DNA of 64,000 bases from Panax quinquefolius (GCA_020205615.1 JAINUW010000303.1:62001-126000); one strand, 5' to 3'. Shown: positions 23,050 to 34,927, counted from the first letter of the stretch. Notes: generated by a model not told the origin, from the letters alone. Translations and numbers: made by a program.

Positions 23050-24480
23050 TATCAATCGTACCCGCATATGATCTTCTACTCAATACGTCAGCTACTACGT
23101 TAGCTTTTCAAAGATGGTATTGAATGGTATGATCATATTCTTTCAACAGCTCAAGACAATGTCGTTGTCGCATGTTGAGTTCCTTTTGGGTGAAGAAATA
23201 TTTGAGGCTTTTATAATCCGTATAGATCTCCACTTTTTCCCTATAAAGGTAATGCCTCCATATTTCAAGCGCAAAAACAACTGCTCCCAACTCTAGATTA
23301 TGAGTAGGATAATTCCTCTAATATTCTTTGAGTTATCGTGAGGCATAGGCTATGACTTTCCCATGTTGCATGAAAACACATCCTAACCCTCTGCCCGAAT
23401 CATCGCTGTAGATGACAAATCCCTCCGAACTGGATGGTATTGTCAGAACATGTGCTGGAATGAGTCTCCTCTTGAGTTCTTGAAAAATCTTCTCATATTC
23501 CTCGCTCCAACCGAATTTTGTATCTTTCAAAAGTCATTTGAGTTAATGGAGTATGATTAGAAAACCCTTCTACGAATCTCCAATAATAACCAACTAAGCT
23601 GAGAAAGCTACGTACTTTGGTCACTGACTTAGGTTGCTCCCAGCTTTGAATTGCTTCAATCTTTGCTGGGCCAACATATATTCCATGATTTGATATCACG
23701 TGCCCAAGGAATGCTACTTTCTCAAGCCAAAACTCGCATTTCTTTAACTTGGCATATAACTTGTTTTCACGAATCTTTTGGAGTATCAGCCTCAAGTGTT
23801 GCTCATGATCTTCACGGCTTTTGGAGTATATGAGGATGTCATCAATAAAGACAACCACAAAATGATCCAAATATTCCTTAAATACTCGGTTCATCATATC
23901 CACGAAGGCAGCATGAGCATTAGTAAATCTAAAAGACATGACTAGGAATTCATAATGCCCATACCGAGTTCTGAAAGTAATCTTTGGAATGTCATCAGTT
24001 TTAATCTTTAACTAATGATATCCGGAACGAAGATCGATCTTTGAAAAGAATTTAGCGCCTTGCAACTGATCAAATAGGTCATCAATGCGAGGCAACGGGT
24101 AACTATTTTTGATGGTGACACGATTCAACTCCTGATAGTCAATACAAAGTCCCATACTTCTATCTTTCTTCTTCACGAATAGAACATGAGCACCCCACGG
24201 AGACGTACTAGGATGAATGAAACCGATGTCTAACAATTCCTGCAGTTTGGTTTTTAACTCCTAAAGTTCAATAGGAGCCATTCGATATGGGGCTTTGGAA
24301 ATGGGTTTTGTACCGGGTTCAAGGTCAATACAAAATTCTATTTCACGCTCTAGGGGTAAGCCGGGAAGTTTTTCAGGGAATACGTTAGGAAATTTATTGA
24401 CAATAAAAATATCATTCAAAACTGACGTATTTTTGTTTAAATCCGTGACATGGGCTAAGAAAGCTTGACATCCATTTTTC
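23050..24480 (-). pseudogene. Reverse transcriptase and RNase H, element B
   Basis: From 24480 on the minus strand: [57 protein letters not shown]-type motif [12 protein letters not shown], then a stop. After it come [15 protein letters not shown] and the catalytic box [10 protein letters not shown] near 23845. The thumb ends at [12 protein letters not shown]. RNase H follows, with VIYSDDSGRGLGCV near 23400 and [18 protein letters not shown] near 23195. The RT catalytic aspartates are intact. Stops near 24010 and 23300 and a frameshift near 23530 inactivate it. Confidence 0.87.
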
Positions 24481-24950
24481 AATAAATGAATAACTTTATG
24501 ATTTGATACGACAGTGATTGACTTTAGTAGTTTGGTTGCTTGAACATAATAGGTTGGTTAGGAATATGAAAACTAACAACCTTACGAAAATAATCAATTT
24601 TAGCATGATGAGTAGTTAACCAATCAATCCCTAAAATCACATCAAATGCAAGTATTTTCAAAGAGATAAGATCGACAGGTAACGTGCGGTTGCCGATTTG
24701 AATCAAACAAGACTTATAAACGGTGGATGTAATGAAGGTTTCTCCGAACTAAGTTTGAATAGATAAGTTAAAGTCTAATTTCTCCGTAGTTAAATTTAAA
24801 CATTGAGCGCAAGTAGAAGAAATATAAGAATGGGTAGAACCGGTATCAAATAAGGTATAAACTTCGCTAGAGTTTATGATTAGCTTACCCGTGATAACTT
24901 CGTTCGGGTTCCTTGAACTACCAGCTTTGACTTATCTGGGACGACATTTG
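24481..24950 (-). pseudogene. Aspartic protease, element B
   Basis: The catalytic segment reads VYTLFDTGSTHSYIS on the minus strand (about 24825-24870). It is followed by TLPVDLISLKILAFDVILGI near 24640. Protease lies between the zinc knuckles and RT, as expected for a Gypsy polyprotein. Stops and frame changes separate the DTG part from the C-terminal part. The active site is intact. Confidence 0.8.
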
Positions 24951-24993
24951 GTGTCTCCATCCCAGCTGGACTTGACTTTACTGCATGACAAAA

Positions 24994-25818
24994 TCAGGCT
25001 AGGTGACCTTCTCTTCCACAATTATAACATTCTTTGGACTGCTGCGTATAGTTTGGACTGATGTGTCCCTCCCCTCCGCATTTATAACATACGATCGGTG
25101 GTCGTTCTCCTTCCTTAATAATGGCTGCTGGTGTTGACGTCTTTCCATCATTATTTAATCTCCTCTTCTTGAAATTTCCACTCCAATTGTCTTGGCCATG
25201 ATTATAACCGAAGTGGTTACCATTTCTGGCATGTTGATTCCATCCAAGTTTGTTGTCACCGCTTCGACGACTGCTACCACTGGTATTATCATTTTTGACT
25301 TCTCTCCTTTGGTTGGGTTGACTCATTATCGCGCTCCAATAACTAAGCCCTATTTACAACATCTGAATACAAACATAGTTTGTGAGAAATAAGGTATTGA
25401 CGTATTTCGGGTTTCAAACCTCGCTGGAACATTCGTGTCATACACTCCTCATTATCAACCAAATGGGATTCAAACCGGGATAACTCCACAAACTTAGCCT
25501 CGTACTGCGACACGGTCATATTGTTTTACTCCAGCTTGATGAACTCTACCTCCTTCATGTGACGAATACTTTCAGGAAAGTACTTGTCGTTGAACAGTTC
25601 TTTGAACTTCTCCTAAGACAGTTTGAGTGCGGTAGAAAATTTGATACGCTTTTCATTGATTCCCACGGTAATTTGCCTCTCCTCTCAACATGAAGGTGGC
25701 AAAGGGAACCTTTTGCTCCTCGGAGCATCCCAAGATATCAAATATCTTGGTGATCTACTTTATCCATGTCTCTGCCTTAAGTGGTTCTGGCATACCCAAA
25801 AACTCTTGTGGTCCCAGC
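24994..25818 (-). pseudogene. gag: Gag C-terminal half with zinc knuckles, element B
   Basis: The capsid part (25327-25818) is readable as LGMPEPLKAETWIK, EEQKVPFATFMLRGEANY and later FKELFND-type sequence, with frameshifts. The nucleocapsid part (24994-25326) has a Gly/Asn/Arg-rich linker and two knuckles: CYKCGGEGHISPNY, where the last Cys has become Tyr, and CYNCGREGHLA followed by a stop. The domain is cut at 25818 by a solo LTR; the N-terminal part continues at 27251. Confidence 0.8.
25814..25818. repeat. Target site duplication CCAGC, left copy
   Basis: CCAGC at 25814-25818 is repeated exactly at 27251-27255. Removing the LTR and one copy restores the gag reading seen in element C near 17036. 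Confidence 0.92.
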
Positions 25819-27250
25819 TATGACGCCCCAAAAATAGGTATACATCACCCATCTTGAATTGCCAGATACATGGTACATAAATTCAAATACAACTTAATTA
25901 TACAACAGTCGTGTAAAATACGACAAAACATAGCTGAGAGTTTTAAACAATAATATTGTCATCTAGACAATATCCACACTCAATGGTGTCCTCATTACAA
26001 TTATTATCACATTATTAGTAGAATAGTGAGGACTACTACGACCACTTATCCCGGACCATCACTCCATTCCCAGGCTCGTCCCAGCCTATATTCTCATTTC
26101 CTGAAGAGAACAATGAAAGAAAAGGGTGAGCTCAACTAGCCCAGTAAGAAATATTATGACTAAGATAATGCAGAATAAATTATCCTTAGCCTTCAACATT
26201 ATAACAAATAATAGAGTATAATAGACAACAAATTTTAGATCAACAACTGCAGCGGAACAAGCAATCCATTAGAAGAGTCAAGTAGAGCATGATATCTACT
26301 ATCTTCTATGATTTAAAAAGTTTTTCATCAAATTTATCGCTGAGACTCAGCTTAATAAATAAACCACATCATTGAATCATCTTTGCACTACGGGCCAAGG
26401 ATATTCATGTAATCACCAATGGTCATGATTATACCGAATAATCCTTAATCATAATCATACCAACAACTGTCCATCAATGCACTACGGGCCAATGAGGACT
26501 TTTACCACATCATTTGTAACATTACGGGTCATGATTATACCGAATGATCCCTGGTCATAATCATACCAATCAACAGTCAAAATTTAACAACTAGGTCGTT
26601 CCCAGGAAAGAGGGGGCTTTTCGATAAGGATTTCTCCTTATTGGCGCGCAATTAGGTGACCAAACATCTCCTCGATGAGAACTTACAGACATTGTCGATA
26701 TTAAAAATAATAATATGAATAACTTTGTCGTCTCGATTCTTGATTTAATAATATATAACATATTATGCGAGGATGATCTTGTGACAACAATTGAATCGAT
26801 AATATGAGAGATATGATGCGAATTATCTTGTAGCAATAATTGAGTATAATCGAGTGACTTCTTAGGTAAGCATCGATAATCAATACCGGTGTCTTCTTAT
26901 GCCCACAGCCAGACATCGTACTTTTACTAAGGGTAGTTCGATAGTTTAACGGTAAAACTTTCACCGTTATTTTTATAAAAAGATTATTTCCGCCGTTAAC
27001 TTTCTAATCGGCGGTTATTACATTGCGAGGTCTACTGATGATTGTGTAAATCATCGCGAATATTCCCCAAAACAAAAAGAATATTCCAGACCAAACGAAT
27101 ATTTCAAACACAACGAACATTTTATAACAACTTGCTTACTTTGCAAAATTTTCAAATATATCCCTTAACTTTAAACTTTTATCAATTTAACTATTTACCA
27201 AAATAGAAAAATTGAATACTTTTATTTCATAAAATTCAGGATCTCACACC
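25819..27250 (-). mobile_element. Solo LTR, family B, in gag of element B
   Basis: The 1432-bp segment runs from TATGACGCCCC (expected TG..., one base changed) to GGATCTCACA. Perfect 5-bp duplications flank it. It aligns with the LTR at 18893-21466 but lacks the part equivalent to about 19647-20795, which includes the TATA box and the minisatellite. No internal sequence is left. Minus orientation is the same as its host element. Confidence 0.92.
26380..26580. repeat. CACTACGGGCC subrepeats in solo LTR
   Basis: Two clear TGCACTACGGGCCAA units plus ATTACGGGTCATGATTATACC units, homologous to 19430-19690. There are fewer units than in the longer LTRs. Confidence 0.6.
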
Positions 27251-27403
27251 AGCTCCTTGAACTGCTTAGCGGTGACCATCCGAGAGTTGTTAGTATTTCC
27301 ACCTACATTTTAAACAGGAGTCTCTCTCGCCTGATGTTGCATGAATTGCATAAAGCCTCTGAACATCCCATCATTCATCATCGGGTCAATGCTTTTGTTT
27401 ACC
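27251..27403 (-). pseudogene. gag: Gag N-terminal fragment, element B
   Basis: Minus-strand reading gives MNDGMFRGFMQFMQHQARET, a stop, then NTNNSRMVTAKQFKEL, continuing into 25818 across the solo LTR. The gag start, leader, PBS and 5' LTR of B are missing. Similarity ends near 27403, where unrelated sequence begins. Confidence 0.65.
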
Positions 27404-27636
27404 TGAGAAGAGAGGAAGAAGAAGGGTATTTTAGACATTTACCATGTTTTTTTTTAATTTTTACAGCCCTTTTCACGTGCTTTTGGCGTTTGACATACAC
27501 GCACGGTTAATTTGGATGGAAAAGGTAACGTTTTCACTTCAACTCAAAAAGTCGGGAGTTTAAAGGTAGCTTTACTGACTACAGATGGTTAAGTGGGAAA
27601 CCGTCCAAACCCCAGGTGGTCATCTGAACTTAACCC
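27404..27636. other. Unrecognised stretch between B and array A
   Basis: This segment has no match to any other part of the window and no ORF with a known motif. It may be host DNA exposed at the junction, or the edge of an unidentified element. Confidence 0.4.
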
Positions 27637-27660
27637 TTAAATTAATTAAAATTAATAAGT

Positions 27661-27685
27661 CTGTTGCTAAAGCCTTTAGCAACAG
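27661..27685. repeat. Perfect 12-bp hairpin, copy in L1
   Basis: CTGTTGCTAAAG and CTTTAGCAACAG are separated by one base. The L4 copy (54439-54463) has C and G where this has T and A, so pairing is kept. The L3 copy (37300-37324) has one mismatch near the loop. Confidence 0.75.
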
Positions 27686-28878
27686 AAAGTGTAGCCTTAG
27701 GTGTTCTTGAGCACCAAAAACATTCAATGTCAGTGATCGAGTAGTCATGTTTGACCAAGCATAATTGTTAGATCTTGATGTTTCTAGGCTAACTATAACT
27801 TTGATTTTGTAGTGTTGATGTAACACTACAAGTATCAGCAATAATCATGGTCCAATTGCATAACATCAAAGAGATCAAGGCTTGCAAAGTAGCTGTCAAA
27901 GTTGTTCTTCATTTTGTGGGTTACCCAGAAATGAAGAACAGTTCGAGTAGCCATATTTGGGCTTCCACAACTTGCTATTCTTGTGATGTTTTGTGATTTA
28001 AGAGTTTCAGTGTGTAGACAACATGTAAGGGTACAAATTTATTACATAAAACCAGCCTAACAACAACAAAATCTCTAGATCCATGCCGGTCAAACCATTT
28101 TAGAAGACATGTTCATATGTTTTCTGGGCTACCCAGAAAACATATTTTACAATCATCCGAATTGGTTTGATCGTCCACTATCTTAATCCTTATTGATGTT
28201 TTGGTGATCTAAAGGTTTAAGCTTGTAGTCCAAACAACATACTACAACTTTGATGCAAACACAAGAACAATGAAACAAACAACAGAAGGATATAGAGCCA
28301 TAAACTTCTTGTCAGACAATTCTGGGCAAGAATCTGTGTTACCTAGAATGGTCAAGTCATGGCCGGTCAATGCAATTTAACCATCAAAAACTTTCAATAT
28401 ATACATGATCTGGGCTTGATTCAAGTTTCAGAACACAGATCTCATAACATACTACATATTCAAACCTTTAAACCACCAAAAACATAAACATACTGAGATC
28501 TATGGGGTCTGACATTCATTTTCAGATAACATTTTAAATTTTTTTCCAGATTTTGAAAAACATTAAATTCGAGCCTATAGATGTTATTGATCTAACAAAT
28601 ACCAACCCAGATCGACTATATACATTACATATAACATGTTTAAACACAAAATCATAACATCTAACAACTCAAGCAAGATCAGATTCTAGGTTAGGGTTTT
28701 ATACCTTTCTTTGCTCAATCTTGTTTCTTAGCTTTCTAATTTGATATGAAAGTGGTAGGGCTTATTTTTGGGACTGATTTACTAAAGAAATTCATAGGGT
28801 TGGAGAGAGAGAGAGAGACTTGGAAAGGAGTTTGTGTATAAATGATACCAACAAATGAGCTTTTCTCTCTCCAATTCT

Positions 28879-28887
28879 ATTTATATC
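28879..28887 (-). promoter_or_regulatory. TATA box, L1
   Basis: ATATAAATA on the minus strand is followed by a GA-rich leader (GGAGAGAGAAAAGC). The same site occurs in L2 (31935-31943) and L3 (45705-45713). It is probably the family-A promoter. Confidence 0.6.
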
Positions 28888-29089
28888 ATGATATAATGTA
28901 TATAGCTGATGAAAATTGGCTGATGGCTGGTGTTTTTTGTCAAATAGAAAGTCAAGAGTGGTTGAAGCACTAAAGTGTTGGCAAAATGTACAAGTTAAGT
29001 AACAATAATGCAAGAGGGGTAGTTTGGTCATTTGGCTCTTGATTTTAATGGCTAAATTATAACTTGGCAAACCCTTAAGTTTGACCCTT

Positions 29090-29500
29090 AGGGCTTAACC
29101 CTAAGGTTTTCAAAAATTTAGTTTTCTAGGATTTTTATTTAGGGTTTAAAATAGCAAATTAATTTCTAAAAATGGAAAATTAGGGTTTCGTAATCATACT
29201 TAGTTTCCTAATTACATAGAACATGTAAATTAAATTTAATATTTACAAATTATAATTACGATTACGAATTTAGCAATTAGGGCTTCCAATTTGATAATTA
29301 GGGTTCTTAATTTAAAAATTAGGGTTTCTAGTTAATTAAGGTTTCTAATAATTAGGGTTTTTAATTACTAATTAGGGTTTTCTATAATTAGTTAAAATCT
29401 ACAATACATATCATATACCATATAACACAATGACTTAACTGATTTTAAAGTCATAATGACTTCCGAACAAGGGTTTATCAAAAAATTGCTAGGGTTTTCT
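29090..29500. repeat. Cluster of telo-box-like TTAGGGTTT motifs
   Basis: At least eight TTAGGGTTT or close variants lie in about 400 bp, spaced 15-60 bp apart, often as AATTAGGGTTTCTAAT. On the minus strand they read AAACCCTAA, the plant telo-box. Parallel clusters occur at 32130-32560 and 45900-46290. Confidence 0.7.
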
Positions 29501-30013
29501 ACTGGTATACCATAATTGACCAATCATTATCAGTCTACACATATACAGTATATATTTATAGCACTGAAATATATTTAATATCATATTAATATTCTATTTC
29601 CTTATTCAAAAACCAGAATTAGGGTATTGAATCCATATCTAACATAACTTTCATATATACCATTATTAATTAAGTTAAAATAATTAACTTAAATAATCGA
29701 ACAAATTCATATAATAAAATAGTTATTATATAATTCTAATAATCTTTTATATATTATTTAAATAATATATAATCATATATTCTTGAAAAATAAAAATAAA
29801 AAAATTTACTACAAAATTAATTATAAAAATATAATTTATAATGATCAATAATTCAAAAAAATTATTTGAAATTATTCATGTAATAGATAAATTTTTATTT
29901 ATCACATATATACATACACTTTTCCTTGTACATATTACCACCTTTAAAATAAAATAAAAAGCTTATACGCAAAATTTCTTATTTAATTATATCGAAAATA
30001 TTGGGTTATTACA

Positions 30014-30209
30014 TTCACCGTCCCTTATAAGGATTCCGTCCCCAGAATCCCATTTCAAAATTTATACATACTAGGGTAAATAGCATACGCATTCATTGGA
30101 ATTATATCTTGATCAGATTCAAGCGAACTGATCTTTAACTATTCAACATAAAGCTTGTCTATCTGATTAAACTGAAAAATTAATTTCTAATAGAACTCAA
30201 ATTCCTCCT
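30014..30209 (-). other. PPT and 3' non-coding region, unit E1
   Basis: The minus strand ends AAGGGACGGTGAA (PPT) before the LTR. A hairpin with G-U wobble lies at 30032-30049. The rest is the short 3' leader that follows gag in this pol-less family. Confidence 0.8.
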
Positions 30210-31047
30210 TCAAAATTTCTTTATAAAATAATTTACTATATATAGGAAAATCATATATAAGAAAATAAAATTTAATTGAATAATACATGGAGTTCCATCC
30301 CCGGCTGCTACGGTATCCTGAACCGTCATGTTGAAGATTCTTGCGGTTGATTTTGTTGGTTTGTTTGTTGAAGTCGGTCTAGTTATCATCAGAGTCCCGC
30401 TAGCTTTCCCCATATTCACGCTTCCTGCCTCCGTTCTCCTTATGCTCCGTTAATCCGCACAGAAAACACCCACTATTAATTCTAGGATTGGGGCAGTTGG
30501 GAGAGATATGTCCTTCCTGCCCACACTTGTAATATACAAACTTTTCCTTTAAACATTCACCCGAATGGTTCTTCCCACAATTCTTACACTGCATAGCCTT
30601 CTTCTTAACACCTTCCTGCTTGACATGAATACTTCCAAAATTATTCCCTTTTCTTTTCTCACTCCTATTTCCACTATTAGTTTCCACATTTCCAGCTCCC
30701 TTAACCTTACCCTTGCTCTTATTTTCCTTATTATAGAGGCTCAAGGCCTCACTTCCCCCTTCAGCTATGATAGCCTTTTCTTAAAGTGATGCAAATGTAT
30801 TTATCTGCAACACTGCCACCTTGTTGTAGAGTCAGGGTTTTATCCCAACACAAACCTCCTTGCCTTCGTAGCTTCGTAGCCAACTCATTAAATTTTTACG
30901 ACGTACTCCGCAACAGTCATGTTCTCCTGCTTCACTTCCAAAAACTTCACCTCCATCCTAGCCTACATACTAGACGAGAAATAGTTTTTGAAAAACAATG
31001 TCTTAAACCTAGCCCAAGTTACCACACCTTCTCCTAACCTAGCTTGG
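30210..31047 (-). pseudogene. gag: Gag C-terminal part, unit E1 (family A)
   Basis: From 31047 on the minus strand: gag capsid remnants, a Lys-rich linker (MSLYNKENKSKGKVKGAG at 30744), then the knuckles CKNCGKNHSGEC, YYKCGQEGHISPNC (first Cys changed to Tyr) and CFLCGLTEHKENG (decayed). After MTVQDTVAAGDG, the expected start of protease, the reading runs into a short hydrophobic tail and stops at 30210. Protease, RT, RNase H and integrase are absent. The same junction is present in unit X2. The N-terminal part was lost at 31047, where L2 sequence begins. Confidence 0.8.
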
Positions 31048-33079
31048 GATGTTTTTGTGATTTAAGAGTTTTAGTGTGTAGAAAACATGTATGGGTACAA
31101 ATATATTACATAAAACCAGCCTAACAACAACAAAATCTCTAGATATATGCTGGTCAAACTATGTCAGAAGACATGTTCATACATTTTCTGGGTTACCTAG
31201 AAAATGTATTTCATGATCATCCGGCTTGGTTTGAATGTCCACTATCTTAATCTTGATTGATGTTTTAGTGATCTAAAGGCAAGCTTGTAGTCCAAACAAC
31301 ATACTACAACTTAGATGCAAAAATAAGAACAAAGAAACAAACAACAGAAGGATCTAAAGCCATAAACTTCTTGTCAGATGGTTCTGGGCAAGAATTTGGG
31401 TTACTCATAATGGTCAAGTCATGGCCGATAACCATAGTTTGACCATCAATAACTTTCAATATATACATGATCTGGGCTTGATTCAAGTTTCAAAACACAG
31501 ATCTCATAGCATACTACATGTTCAAACGTTTAAACCACCAAAAACATAAATATACTGAGATCTATGGGGTCTGACATTCTTTGTTAGACAACATTTAAAA
31601 AAATTTCTCGATTTTGAAAAACATCAAATTCGAGCCTATAGATGTTATGGATCTAACAAATACCAACCCAGATCAACTATAAATATTACATACAACATGT
31701 TTAAACATAAAATCATGACATCTAACAACTCAAGCAAGATCAAATTCTAGGTTAGGGTTTTATACCTTTCTTTGCTCAATCTTGTTTCTAAGCTTTCTGA
31801 TTTGATATGAAAGTGGTAGGGCTTGTTTTTGGGACTGATTTACTAAAGAAATTCGTAGGGTTTGAGAGAGAGAGACGTGGAAAAGAGTTTATGTATAAAT
31901 GAGACCAATAAATGAGCTTTTCTCTCTCCAATTCTATTTATATCATGATATAATGTATATAGCTGATGAAAATTGGCCGATGGCTGGTGTTTTTTGCCAA
32001 ATAGAAAGTCAATACTGGTTGAACCACTAAAGTGTTGGCAAAATGTACAAGTTATGTAACAATAATGCAAGAGGGGTAATTTGGTCATTTGGCTCTAAAT
32101 TTTAATGGCTAAATTATAACTTGGCAAACCCTTAGGGTTTAACACTAAGGTTTTTAAAAATTTAGTTTTTTAGGATTTTTATTTAGGGTTTAAAATAGCA
32201 AATTTAGTTTCTAAAAATGGAAAATTAGGGTTTTGTAATCATACTTAGTTTCCTAATTACATATAACATGTAAATTAAATTTAATATTTACAAATTATAA
32301 TTAAGATTGCGAATTTAGCAATTAGGGCTTCCAATTTGATAATTAGAGTTCCTAATATAAAAATTAGGGTTTCTAGTTAATCAGAGTTTCTAATAATTAG
32401 GGTTTTAATTACAAATTAGGGTTTTCCATAATTAGCGTTAAAATCTACAAGACATATCATATACCATATAACACAATGACTTAACAGATTTTAAAGTCAT
32501 AATTAACTTCCGAACTAGGGTTTATCAAAATAGTGCTAGGGTTTTCTACTAATATACCATAATTGACCAATCATTATCAGTTTACACATATACAGTACAT
32601 ATTTATAGCACTGAAATATAATTAATATTCTATTAATATTCTATTTCCTTATTCAAAAACCAGAATTAGGATTTTGAATCCATATCTGTCATAACTTTCA
32701 TATATACCATTATTAATTAAGTTAAAATAATTAACTTAAATAATCGAACAAATTCATATAATAAAATAGTTATTATAATAATTTTAATAATCATTTTAAT
32801 TAATATATAATCATTTTTTCCGAAAAATAATATATAATCATTTTATCCTAAAAATAATAATAAAAATATTTTTACTACAAAATTAATTATAAAAATATAA
32901 TTTATAAGGATCAATAATTTTAAAAAATTATTTAAAATTATATATGTAATAAATAAATTTTAATTTATCACATATATACATACACTTTACCTTGTACATA
33001 TTACCACCTTTAAAATAAAATAAAAAATTTATACGCAAAATTTCTTATTTAATTATATCGAAAATATTGGGTTATTACA
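31048..33079 (-). mobile_element. Family-A LTR copy L2 (partial)
   Basis: It begins on the minus strand at 33079 (TGTAATAACCC) next to a PPT and is highly similar to L1 and L3. It is cut at 31048 in a GATGTTTTTGTGATT motif, where gag of unit E1 follows. A TATA box lies at 31935-31943 and TTAGGGTTT motifs at 32130-32560. Confidence 0.85.
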
Positions 33080-33348
33080 TCCACCCTCCCTTATAAGGAT
33101 TCCGTCCACGGAATCACCGTTTCAAAATTTATACATATTAGGGTAAATAGCATACGCATTCATTACAATTATATCTTGATCAGATTCGATCGAACTGATC
33201 TTTAACTATTCATCATACAGCTTGTCTATCTGATTAAACTAAAAAATTGATTTCTAATAGAACTCAAACTCCTCCTTCAAAATTTCTTTTTAAAATAATT
33301 TACTATATATAGGAAAATCATATATAAGAAAATAAAATTTAATTGAAT
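33080..33348 (-). other. PPT and 3' non-coding region, unit X1
   Basis: PPT (AAGGGAGGGTGGA on the minus strand) with the hairpin at 33098-33115. In this unit the deletion is larger: 3' non-coding sequence joins the middle of gag at about 33349, so the zinc knuckles are gone. Confidence 0.8.
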
Positions 33349-33811
33349 AGTTTTAAAACTTCACCTCCATCCTAGCCTGCATACTAGATGAGAAATAGTT
33401 TTTAAAAAACAATGTCTTAAACGTAGCCCAAGTTACCACACCTTCTCCTGCCCTAGCTTGATTTGCCTCCCACCAAAAATTAGCCTCTCCCTTCATCATA
33501 TAAGTGGCAAAAGCTGTCTTTTGCCCCTCAGCTACCCTAGCTATCACAAACTCCTTTTCTATTTATTTTACCCAAGTTAGGGCTTCTATCGGGTCAGTTG
33601 TCCCTCTAAATTCTGGCGGTCCTACAGCCTTAAAATCTTTGAAGTTCGCCAATCTATTATCCGTCTGGTTCCCTACGGCTGGCATTCCCTGCCGCATAGC
33701 CTGAGCTACCATGTTCGCAAAATTTTGAATCGGGTCTGGTTGTTGTCCCCCAACATTAGTGACAGATTCTTATGCCCTTCGATTTCGAGTTTGACGTCTC
33801 CTTGGCGACAT
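33349..33811 (-). pseudogene. gag: Gag N-terminal part, unit X1 (family A)
   Basis: An ATG at 33811 starts MSPRRRQTRNRRA, followed by a TAA near 33770. The gag domain is clear: ANFKDFKAVGPPEFRGTTD, IARVAEGQKTAFATYMMKGE and ANFWWEANQARAGEGVVTW. It is cut after ARMEVKF at 33353, so the C-terminal capsid and nucleocapsid are missing. The start codon is intact here but is ATA in unit X2. Gag would form the particle; this fragment cannot. Confidence 0.85.
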
Positions 33812-34087
33812 TATCTGATTAAATAAAACATAAATCATTCTTTATTAACTTACATTCTAAACCTTATCATATAAGTTTAATATATCAAACTCATTTCATT
33901 AATCAAACATAGATTCATATTCATTCAGCTAATTCATAACATAGCACATACTGATAATCCTTTGGGACCACAAAAGTCAGGATTCACTGCTACAACTTAT
34001 ACAAAAGTTGAGAATATTACATTACACAGACATACTTATCATATATACAACATCAAACACACATATTCCAACAGTACTTATACTACT

Positions 34088-34754
34088 TATTCACTATGCC
34101 TTTTTCTTGATCTTGGATAACTTTTCGCCTAATGACCTTCTATCCCACAAATAAAATAGACACCTTGCTTCGGATTGGGACAATGAGGAGAGATATGTCC
34201 CTCATGTCCGCAATTATAACAAACATTTTCCCTGACATCTACACATAAGTCTTCATGTTTCTTGTTACAGTTTGTACATTTTTCTATTCTATTAAGGTTC
34301 CCTTGGTTGTTATCAGAATTTCCTATATCGCGATCTTTCATCTTTCCTTTCCCTTTCTTGCTTGGAGCTACGCATGATTTGTTGCTTTTGGCTCTACCTG
34401 ATCAATTTGGATTTTAAGATTATTTTGTTCTTCCATTGTTTCTATTAATGCCTTTTGTAATTGACTATTTAGTAGTTTTTCTATTTCCTACAGCTTTTCC
34501 AGAGAAGAAACCTTGTTCATCAGATTCTGCACTTTCGTTGTTGCTTGATCAGCTCCAACTATAGTGTCTGAATAAATATCTGTCAATACTACCATTTCCG
34601 GATCCGGTACTACGTTTTTCACAATAACCACCTCATCAGGGTTGCTTGCACTGTGAGTCTCTATTTTCGCTATTGGCTTTGATATTGGCTCGGTTATGGA
34701 GATTGGCTCCTTCTTTACGATCTGAGGGTATCCTAATCCTTTTCCACCTGACAT
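34088..34754 (-). pseudogene. ORF0 (coiled coil plus zinc knuckles), unit X1
   Basis: An ATG at 34754 begins MSGGKGLGYPQIVKKEPISI. An acidic region, then a heptad-like stretch (KVQNLMNKVSSLEKL, a stop, EIEKLLNSQLQKALIETMEE) follows. A frameshift falls near 34400. The C-terminal part (34129-34341) has CTNCNKKHEDLC and the canonical CCHC knuckle CYNCGHEGHISPHC, then a decayed third knuckle. It lies between the PBS and gag. The knuckle block mirrors that of gag, suggesting a duplication of the nucleocapsid part fused to a coiled coil. It is related to 48498-49163. Confidence 0.7.
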
Positions 34755-34927
34755 CTATACACAAATTATCTTAATTAGTATATAATATATATACATAGTA
34801 AATAATAGTTTTATATAAGTTATCTTTTATTTTCTTTGACGATGAATTTTTTAAACTCTATATGAGTTATTTGTATTTTCAACGTTATAGCCTAAGGTCT
34901 ACCCACACCTAAGGTTTCTAACCTATA

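Larger units (their letters stand above)
27637..30013 (-). mobile_element. Family-A LTR copy L1 (partial)
   Basis: The LTR starts on the minus strand with TGTAATAACCC at 30013, next to a PPT. It runs to about 27637, where it loses similarity to L3 (which continues). About half of the 4.7-kb LTR is present. It contains a TATA box (28879-28887), a cluster of TTAGGGTTT motifs (29090-29500) and the 25-base palindrome at 27661-27685. No gene is assigned. Confidence 0.85.

Noticed and set aside
27620..27841. Similar 73-81 codon frames at 27620, 37238 and 54377
   Set aside because: All are the same LTR segment in three copies, with differing starts and ends. No evidence of coding selection is visible.
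28792..29070. A 92-codon minus-strand frame repeated in L1, L2 (31843) and L3 (45544)
   Set aside because: It spans the LTR TATA box, so it would not be made from the LTR promoter, and it contains no known domain. Its recurrence only reflects LTR homology.
29090..29500. Interstitial telomere array
   Set aside because: The TTAGGGTTT motifs are spaced and degenerate, not tandem TTTAGGG units, so they are LTR motifs rather than telomeric DNA.
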